Translations under genes and position numbers: made by a program
The notes under the pieces: generated by a model
What the model saw: only the letters and a program-made list of their open reading frames with translations
What the model was told of the DNA's origin: nothing
Database searches by the model: none
In this document: in pieces, positions 1 through 4,189 of the stretch
How positions within the stretch are numbered: the stretch's first letter is position 1
Layout of the letters: every line of letters starts with the position of its first letter
Assembly (NCBI GenBank): GCA_025963265.1
Contig: JAOPUY010000429.1
Span: 1-5,181, forward strand
DNA length: 5,181 nt
DNA from: Frankiales bacterium
GTDB taxonomy: Bacteria; Actinomycetota; Actinomycetes; Mycobacteriales; Jatrophihabitantaceae
Direction of reading: 5' to 3'

Positions 1-284
1 CGGCCCAAAGCGACCCAGCAGGACAACGTGATGAGGATCAGCGCGAATCCGAAGCCTAGGTCCTCGATCGGCGCGTAGGCCAGCCGCGGCCCGAGGATGT
101 CCGCGCGGTTGTAACTGACGATCGGCAGCCCGGTCAGGATGCCGTTCACCAGCAGCTGAAACCCGCCCAGGATCGCGTAGCTGACCCAGAAGGCGCGTCG
201 GAGCAGCAACCGGGTCGACAGCAGCCGGAGGTCGAGCGCCGCCGCGGCGAGCAGGGCTAGCGCCACCAGCGCGGTGTAACTCAC
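1..284 (-). CDS. crtYd: Lycopene cyclase subunit CrtYd (3' end cut by window edge)
   Basis: This is the second subunit of a heterodimeric, membrane-embedded carotenoid cyclase. With CrtYc it closes the end rings of lycopene (C40) or of a C50 precursor. I translated 94 codons from a GTG at 284; no stop is reached before position 1. Visible features are an N-terminal hydrophobic helix (about residues 4-17), the segment GLPIVSYNRADILGPRLAY (52-70), the family signature PIEDLGFGF (72-80) and a hydrophobic stretch after it (81-92). These match the lycopene cyclase domain family, which is usually about 105-125 residues, so roughly 10-30 residues are missing. The GTG start overlaps the crtYc stop in a GTGA tetranucleotide, which indicates translational coupling and supports a 1:1 subunit supply. 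Whether it is a C40 beta-cyclase (CrtYd type) or a C50 cyclase (CrtYf/CrtYh type) cannot be decided here; the genes to the left would tell. Confidence 0.88.
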   Translation of the reverse strand, partial: MSYTALVALALLAAAALDLRLLSTRLLLRRAFWVSYAILGGFQLLVNGILTGLPIVSYNRADILGPRLAYAPIEDLGFGFALILITLSCWVALG

Positions 285-670
285 TCTCGCTCCGAGCGCG
301 TCGGCTTCGGCGTCGGTTTCGGCGTCTGCGTCGGCGTCGGCGTCGGCTCGTCACCGATCGACCACTGCGGACGACGGCGCCGGACGGCCTCCAAGGTCAG
401 CACCGCGCAGGTCGGGACGACCACGAAGAAGAGCACTTCCTCGATGGGCAGGCCGGCCAGCCGCGGGGCGAGCACGTACCGGGCGGCGAAGCGCCACTGG
501 CCCGAATGCACCGCGTAGCTGTCCCAGCTCAAGCCGAGCACCAGCCCGGGCAGCAGGGCTAACCCGAGCCGGCGCCAGCGACGCCGCACTCCCGTGCCCA
601 GCAAGAATTCCAGCGGGGCGACCCCGGCCAGGCAGCCGAGCAGGATCGCCAGGTAGCTCAGATGCGACAC
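281..670 (-). CDS. crtYc: Lycopene cyclase subunit CrtYc with Pro/Thr-rich C-terminal tail
   Basis: This 129-residue protein is the partner of CrtYd. It has hydrophobic helices at about residues 4-24, 35-48 and 77-95, and the family signature PIEEVLFF (75-82), in which the paired acidic residues are the conserved feature. The heterodimer acts in the membrane on lycopene or a C50 derivative. The start is a GTG at 670; I see no convincing Shine-Dalgarno sequence and no upstream in-frame alternative, and the gap to the upstream gene is 24 nt, so translation may depend on reinitiation from it. After the last helix and a basic patch (RRRRP, 97-101) comes an unusual polar tail of alternating Pro and Thr/Lys (109-125) ending SERE, encoded by a hexamer repeat. 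Its stop overlaps the crtYd start. It could equally be named for C50 cyclases (CrtYe/CrtYg); the cyclase call is firm, the product specificity is not. Confidence 0.9.
   Translation of the reverse strand: MSHLSYLAILLGCLAGVAPLEFLLGTGVRRRWRRLGLALLPGLVLGLSWDSYAVHSGQWRFAARYVLAPRLAGLPIEEVLFFVVVPTCAVLTLEAVRRRRPQWSIGDEPTPTPTQTPKPTPKPTRSERE
301..348. repeat. Eight tandem TCGGCG-type hexamers in the 3' end of crtYc
   Basis: Read on the plus strand, 301-348 divides into eight consecutive hexamers: TCGGCT, TCGGCG, TCGGTT, TCGGCG, TCTGCG, TCGGCG, TCGGCG, TCGGCT. On the coding (minus) strand they give the alternating Pro-Thr/Pro-Lys tail of CrtYc, residues 109-124. Because the unit is six bases, gain or loss of a copy adds or removes two residues without shifting frame. 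The block ends only 17 nt before the coupled crtYd start. Confidence 0.85.
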
Positions 671-694
671 CGCGGCACCAGGTCCGGAGGACGA

Positions 695-1072
695 TCAGTA
701 ACCCGAGGCCTGGGCTCGCCGCTTGATCTCGGTGCCGCGGTTGTCGAGCAGCGCCTGGGCGGGAGTGCCGGGCAGGGTGTCATCGGGGCGGAACATCCAG
801 TCCACGACCTCCTCGTCGGTGAACCGCGCGTCGCGCAGCAGCGTGATCACCGAGGGGAGCGCCTTGACGATCGCGCCCCCTTCGAGGAACGCCTCGGGCA
901 CGCACCGCCGCCCCTGCCCGTCGAGTACGGCGACGAGCCGCCCGTCCTTGAGCAGCTTGTGCACGTCGATGATCGACACCCCGAGCGCGTCCGCGACATC
1001 CGGCAGCGGGCTGAGGGCGATGCCGGCGAACTTCTCGGCGTTGGCGGTTACTTCCGGGTTGGCGTCGGACAT
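695..1072 (-). CDS. Rv2175c-family winged-helix DNA-binding protein (putative PknL substrate)
   Basis: This 125-residue protein has a short polar N-terminal tail (1-15), then a helix-turn-helix segment LPDVADALGVSIIDVHKLLK (23-42), a wing-like stretch (GRLVAVLDGQGRRCVP, 44-59), the block IVKALPSVITLL (68-79), and a basic C-terminus ending KRRAQASGY (117-125). The architecture and the RRAQA-x-x-Y ending match M. tuberculosis Rv2175c, as I recall it. That protein binds DNA, and the neighbouring kinase PknL phosphorylates it on Thr9 in the N-terminal tail, weakening DNA binding. Here Thr9 is the only Thr in the N-terminal 15 residues (Ser2 is the only Ser), although the surrounding tail is not obviously alignable. 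The ATG at 1072 lies 25 nt after the upstream stop, without a clear ribosome site or -10 hexamer, so co-transcription is likely. Its DNA target is unknown. Confidence 0.82.
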   Translation of the reverse strand: MSDANPEVTANAEKFAGIALSPLPDVADALGVSIIDVHKLLKDGRLVAVLDGQGRRCVPEAFLEGGAIVKALPSVITLLRDARFTDEEVVDWMFRPDDTLPGTPAQALLDNRGTEIKRRAQASGY

Positions 1073-1097
1073 GACCCAAGCGTGCCATGTCAGCCGG

Positions 1098-1937
1098 TCA
1101 GCGGATGCGCCAGCCTTCGCGGTTGGGCTCCGGCGAGGCGGCCGAATCGTCGGCCGACCAGGGCGTCGCAGCCGGAAACAGCGAGCTGAGCTGACTCGGG
1201 TCGCGGACGCCGGCCGGGAACGGCTGCCGTTGGATCTCGCGGCGCAGGGCCGTCCAGTCCAACGGCGAGGACGAGGCGGCCAGCACCACGTTGCCGAAAC
1301 GGCGGCCTTTCAGCACGTCGTTGGAGCTGACCAGGGTGACATCGCCAAACACCGCTCGCAGCCCGGCGACGACCCGGCGCAGGTAACGCAGGCCCGGCTC
1401 GTCGACCAGGTTGGCCAGCAGCAGGCCGTCGGCCCGCAGCACCCGGGACAGATCGGTGAAGAACTCCACGGTGGTCAGCTCGGGGGGCACCCGTCCGTCC
1501 GCGTAGGCGTCGAGGATGACCAGGTCCGCGCTGGCCTCGGCCAACGCCGCCACGCCCTCCTGGCCGGGCACCGGCCGGATGCGGATTCGGTGTTGGCGGG
1601 GCAGCGGCAGCCGGCGGCGGACCAGTGCCGTCAGCTCCGCGTCGGGCTCGAGCACGATCTGGGGCGATCCGGGTCGCTGGACCGCCAGGTAGCGGGCCAT
1701 GGTCAGGCCGCCACCGCCGATGTGGGTGACGGCCAGCGGGCCCGGCCGCCACGAGGCCAGGATGCTGGCGAAGAACTGGACGTACTCGAAGTCCAGGTAA
1801 GTCGGGTCCTCGAGGTCGACGTAGGACTGCCGGACGGCGTCCATCACCAGCATCACGCCGCCTGGATGGTCGGTGTCGGCGATGAACTCGATCCTCGGCC
1901 TGCCCTGCTGGGCGGGTGTTCGCCCCGAATCGGTCAT
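1098..1937 (-). CDS. Spermidine-synthase-like SAM-fold protein, soluble, function unassigned
   Basis: This 279-residue protein has the Rossmann methyltransferase core of the polyamine aminopropyltransferase superfamily. The N-terminal segment RQSYVDLEDPTYLDFEYV (36-53) matches the substrate-entry strand region of that family. Motif I is VTHIGGGGLTMARYLA (70-85), the SAM-ribose acidic residue is Glu97 in IVLEPDAEL (94-102), and motif IV is DLVILDAYADGRVP (138-151). VEFFTDLSRVLRADGLLLAN (157-176) follows. The classical spermidine synthase signature after this Asp (D-S-x-D-P type) is replaced by DAYADGRVP, so true putrescine aminopropyl transfer is doubtful. Many actinobacterial proteins annotated as spermidine synthase look like this. 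No transmembrane MFS part is present. The C-terminal 25 residues are polar and probably disordered. It is first in the leftward operon and appears to start from a leaderless promoter. Substrate unknown. Confidence 0.8.
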   Translation of the reverse strand: MTDSGRTPAQQGRPRIEFIADTDHPGGVMLVMDAVRQSYVDLEDPTYLDFEYVQFFASILASWRPGPLAVTHIGGGGLTMARYLAVQRPGSPQIVLEPDAELTALVRRRLPLPRQHRIRIRPVPGQEGVAALAEASADLVILDAYADGRVPPELTTVEFFTDLSRVLRADGLLLANLVDEPGLRYLRRVVAGLRAVFGDVTLVSSNDVLKGRRFGNVVLAASSSPLDWTALRREIQRQPFPAGVRDPSQLSSLFPAATPWSADDSAASPEPNREGWRIR

Positions 1938-1944
1938 AGGCTCG

Positions 1945-1950
1945 ACCCTA
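1945..1950 (-). promoter_or_regulatory. Putative -10 box (TAGGGT) for the leftward operon, leaderless type
   Basis: On the minus strand TAGGGT (1950 to 1945) fits the actinobacterial TANNNT -10 pattern. Seven bases separate it from the ATG at 1937, so the transcript would start at or one base before the A of the start codon. There is no Shine-Dalgarno sequence between. No good -35 hexamer is visible, which is common for actinobacterial promoters. Confidence 0.55.
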
Positions 1951-1957
1951 CGTTCCG

Positions 1958-1977
1958 CGAATTGAGCCCGAGATTCG
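1958..1977. promoter_or_regulatory. Weak inverted repeat CGAAT-N10-ATTCG, possible operator
   Basis: The arms CGAAT (1958-1962) and ATTCG (1973-1977) are exact reverse complements around a 10-nt spacer, with arm centres 15 bp apart. The dyad covers the -35 zone of the leftward -10 box in the divergent promoter region, a place where a repressor could act. Five-base arms are short enough to arise by chance, so this is a candidate only. Confidence 0.25.
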
Positions 1978-2043
1978 TCCGGGACAACCGATGTACGGGG
2001 GTCTGTCCGGTGTGCCGAGCCGTTCGCCTGGAAATTTACAAAC

Positions 2044-2049
2044 TAGAAT
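2044..2049 (+). promoter_or_regulatory. Putative -10 box (TAGAAT) for pknL-like gene, leaderless type
   Basis: TAGAAT closely matches TATAAT/TANNNT and lies at the end of an AT-rich island (about 2030-2051) that stands out in this GC-rich DNA. Exactly six bases follow before GTG at 2056, so the predicted transcription start (+1) is the G of that codon. This favours GTG 2056 over the in-frame ATG at 2068 as initiator; neither has a Shine-Dalgarno sequence. No clear -35 element is visible. Confidence 0.65.
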
Positions 2050-2055
2050 CACGGC

Positions 2056-4167
2056 GTGCAGACGGCCATGGGTGACCCGATCGTGGGCCGGGTCCTGGAA
2101 GGACGCTATCGCGTTGTCCAGCGCATCGCCCGTGGCGGCATGTCCACCGTCTACAGCGCCGTCGACCAACGCCTGGACCGCGAGGTCGCAGTCAAGGTGA
2201 TGTCGGCCAGCCTGTCCAGTGATCCGGCGTTCGCCGATCGCTTCGCCCGCGAGGCCCGAGTGGCGGCTCGCCTCTCGCATGTGAACGCGGTGTCGGTCTA
2301 TGACCAGGGCACCGACGGCCGCGACGTGTTCCTGGTGATGGAGCTGGTGCGCGGCCGCACCCTGCGCGACCTGATCCGCGAGCGCGGCGTGCTCAGTCCC
2401 GCGCTGGCCGTCTCGATCATGGAGCCGGTGCTCGGCGCGCTGGCCGCCGCCCATCGCGCGGGCCTGGTGCACCGCGACGTCAAGCCGGAGAACATCCTGC
2501 TCTCCGACGACGGCGGGGTGAAGGTCGCCGACTTCGGGCTGGCGCGCGCGATCGAGGCCGATGCCACCAGCACCCGGACCGGCCTGATGATGGGCACGGT
2601 CGCCTACTGCCCGCCGGAGCAGATCGCCCGCGGCCAGGCCGACGCCCGCTCGGATGTCTACGCCGCCGGAATTGTGCTGTTCGAACTGTTGACCGGGGTG
2701 GCGCCCTATGTCGGCGACAGCGCTATGGCGGTCGCCTACCAGCACGTCAACTCCGACGTCCCGCCGCCGTCCTCGCGCCAACGAGGCGTGCCGCGACTGC
2801 TCGATGAGCTCGTGCAGCGCTCGACCCGGCGCGAGCCGTCGGCCCGTCCACTCGACGCCGGGGCGATGCTGGCCGAGCTGCACGACGTCCGGGTCGACTT
2901 GGGGCTGCCCGTGCAGGCGGTGCCGCCCCCGCCGGACGCCGCGGGCGGCGACCCGGATCGGACCCAGGTCATCAATCTCGATCCAGCTGCGCTGGCCGCC
3001 GTCGGCCTCACGGCGCCGCCGAGCCCAACGGGTCCGCCCGGTCGCCGGGTCGCGAGTCCGGACCGGCCGACCGCCCCGACCCGGCCCGGACCGCTCGGCG
3101 ACCCGCTGCAGCGGACCGCGATCAGCGAGCGTCCACTCCTCGGCGACCCCAGTCGGCCCGGTCGGGCTGGCCGCCCCGGGCGATCGGCCAAGTCTGCTAA
3201 GCCGGGCAAGCCCCCGCCGCCGGCGGCCCAGGTGGCCAACGCGCAACGCCGACGGCGGGCCCGACGCCGGACCATCCTGGTCGTGCTGCTGATCGTGCTG
3301 CTCGGCATCGGCGCCGGCACCGGAGCCTGGTGGTTCATCGTGGGCCGGTACAACCAGGTGCCGAGCGTCAGCGGGATGGCGGCGTCGGCTGCGAGCACGC
3401 AACTGAAGGCGGACGGCTTCAAGCTGGCCGCCACCAGCCCCCGCGAGTTCAGCGAGACGGTGGCCGACGGTCAGGTCATCAAGACCAACCCGGGAGCGCA
3501 CGATCGCGTCCTGAAGGGCAAGACCATCCAACTGGTCGTGTCCAAGGGCAAGGAGCGCTTCACGATCCCCGACGTCATCGGCCAACCGTCCGCGCAGGCC
3601 CGTGCCGCGCTCGCTGCGTTGCCAATCACGCCGGTAACCGTGCTCGACTTCGACCCGACAGGCAAGTACCCGCTCGACCGGGTGATCAGCACAAACCCGG
3701 CCGCTGGCGCTTTGGTCAAACGGGGCTCGACGCTGACCGAGCACATCTCGAAGGGGCCACCGCCGGTTGCCGTCCCAAATGTGATCAATCAGCCCCGGGC
3801 CACCGCGAATCAGACCCTGTCTCAAGCCGGCTTCACCCCAGTCTTCGCCGACGCGTTCTCCGACACGGTGACCGTCGGCGACGTGATCTCGACCAATCCG
3901 CCGGCTGCCAGCGCGCTGACCAAGTTCTCCAAGATCAACGTCACGCTGTCCAAGGGGCCGGAGATGGTCACCATCCCGACCGACATCAAGAAGGGCGACA
4001 ACCCTGACGATGCCAAGGCCGAGTTGGAGGCGCTCGGGCTGCAGGTCGACCCGAAGCAGAAGGACCGCAGCATCTTCGACTTCAGCGCCTACAAGGTCGA
4101 CAGCATGGTGCCTGCTCAGGGGACGAGCGTAAAGGTCGGCAGCACGGTCATCCTCTACGTCAAGTAA
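2056..4167 (+). CDS. pknL: PknL-like transmembrane Ser/Thr protein kinase with four PASTA domains
   Basis: This 703-residue protein is a sensor kinase. The kinase domain spans about 18-275, with glycine loop RGGMSTVY (26-33), Lys47 in VAVKV, helix-C Glu66, catalytic HRDVKPEN (139-146, base Asp141), and DFG 159-161. The activation loop contains Thr171, Ser172, Thr173 and Thr175, then GTVAYCPPEQ (180-189). A Pro/Gly/Arg-rich cytoplasmic linker (about 281-400) ends in the basic run RRRRARRR (398-405), followed by one membrane helix (about 406-430). Outside are four PASTA repeats: about 435-497, 504-566, 573-634 and 638-703, the last being divergent. PASTA domains bind peptidoglycan fragments or lipid II in related kinases. 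The PknL rather than PknB assignment rests on context: an Rv2175c homologue and a DAHP synthase gene are neighbours, and no FtsW/PBP/PknA genes are present. M. tuberculosis PknL lacks PASTA repeats, whereas corynebacterial PknL has them. The gene is divergent from the operon encoding its presumed substrate. Confidence 0.9.
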   Translation: MQTAMGDPIVGRVLEGRYRVVQRIARGGMSTVYSAVDQRLDREVAVKVMSASLSSDPAFADRFAREARVAARLSHVNAVSVYDQGTDGRDVFLVMELVRGRTLRDLIRERGVLSPALAVSIMEPVLGALAAAHRAGLVHRDVKPENILLSDDGGVKVADFGLARAIEADATSTRTGLMMGTVAYCPPEQIARGQADARSDVYAAGIVLFELLTGVAPYVGDSAMAVAYQHVNSDVPPPSSRQRGVPRLLDELVQRSTRREPSARPLDAGAMLAELHDVRVDLGLPVQAVPPPPDAAGGDPDRTQVINLDPAALAAVGLTAPPSPTGPPGRRVASPDRPTAPTRPGPLGDPLQRTAISERPLLGDPSRPGRAGRPGRSAKSAKPGKPPPPAAQVANAQRRRRARRRTILVVLLIVLLGIGAGTGAWWFIVGRYNQVPSVSGMAASAASTQLKADGFKLAATSPREFSETVADGQVIKTNPGAHDRVLKGKTIQLVVSKGKERFTIPDVIGQPSAQARAALAALPITPVTVLDFDPTGKYPLDRVISTNPAAGALVKRGSTLTEHISKGPPPVAVPNVINQPRATANQTLSQAGFTPVFADAFSDTVTVGDVISTNPPAASALTKFSKINVTLSKGPEMVTIPTDIKKGDNPDDAKAELEALGLQVDPKQKDRSIFDFSAYKVDSMVPAQGTSVKVGSTVILYVK

Positions 4168-4177
4168 CCCGACCATC

Positions 4178-4183
4178 TAGGCT
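4178..4183 (+). promoter_or_regulatory. Putative -10 box (TAGGCT) for the DAHP synthase gene, leaderless type
   Basis: TAGGCT lies inside the 22-nt gap after the kinase stop and is followed by exactly six bases before ATG 4190. This is the same geometry as the -10 box of the kinase gene. It suggests the DAHP synthase gene can be transcribed on its own, besides any readthrough from the kinase gene. The gap holds no Shine-Dalgarno sequence and no hairpin terminator. Confidence 0.45.
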
Positions 4184-4189
4184 TGGGCC

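Noticed and set aside
1977..2010. Two copies of GTCCGG (1977-1982 and 2005-2010) and the small palindrome GTCCGGGAC
   Set aside because: Six-base matches are frequent in DNA of this composition and they do not line up with either promoter.
2068..2070. ATG as an alternative start of the kinase
   Set aside because: It has no Shine-Dalgarno sequence, while GTG 2056 is exactly 6 nt from a good -10 hexamer. The difference is only four residues.
723..2075. 450-codon plus-strand open frame opposite the regulator and spermidine-synthase-like genes
   Set aside because: It crosses two clear minus-strand genes and the promoter region, with a low-complexity translation and no domain. GC-driven absence of stops explains it.
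3093..3150. Repeated CTCGGCGACCC in the kinase linker
   Set aside because: It encodes a repeated Leu-Gly-Asp-Pro within a low-complexity Pro/Gly/Arg linker; two copies of an 11-mer in such sequence do not indicate a functional element.
1948..4176. 742-codon minus-strand open frame covering the whole kinase gene
   Set aside because: It is the shadow expected opposite a long high-GC gene. The translation is Arg/Gly/Asp/His-rich, has no recognisable domain, and the plus-strand kinase explains the codon pattern.
4168..4189. Possible terminator between the kinase and DAHP synthase genes
   Set aside because: No stem-loop or T-run is visible in the 22-nt gap.
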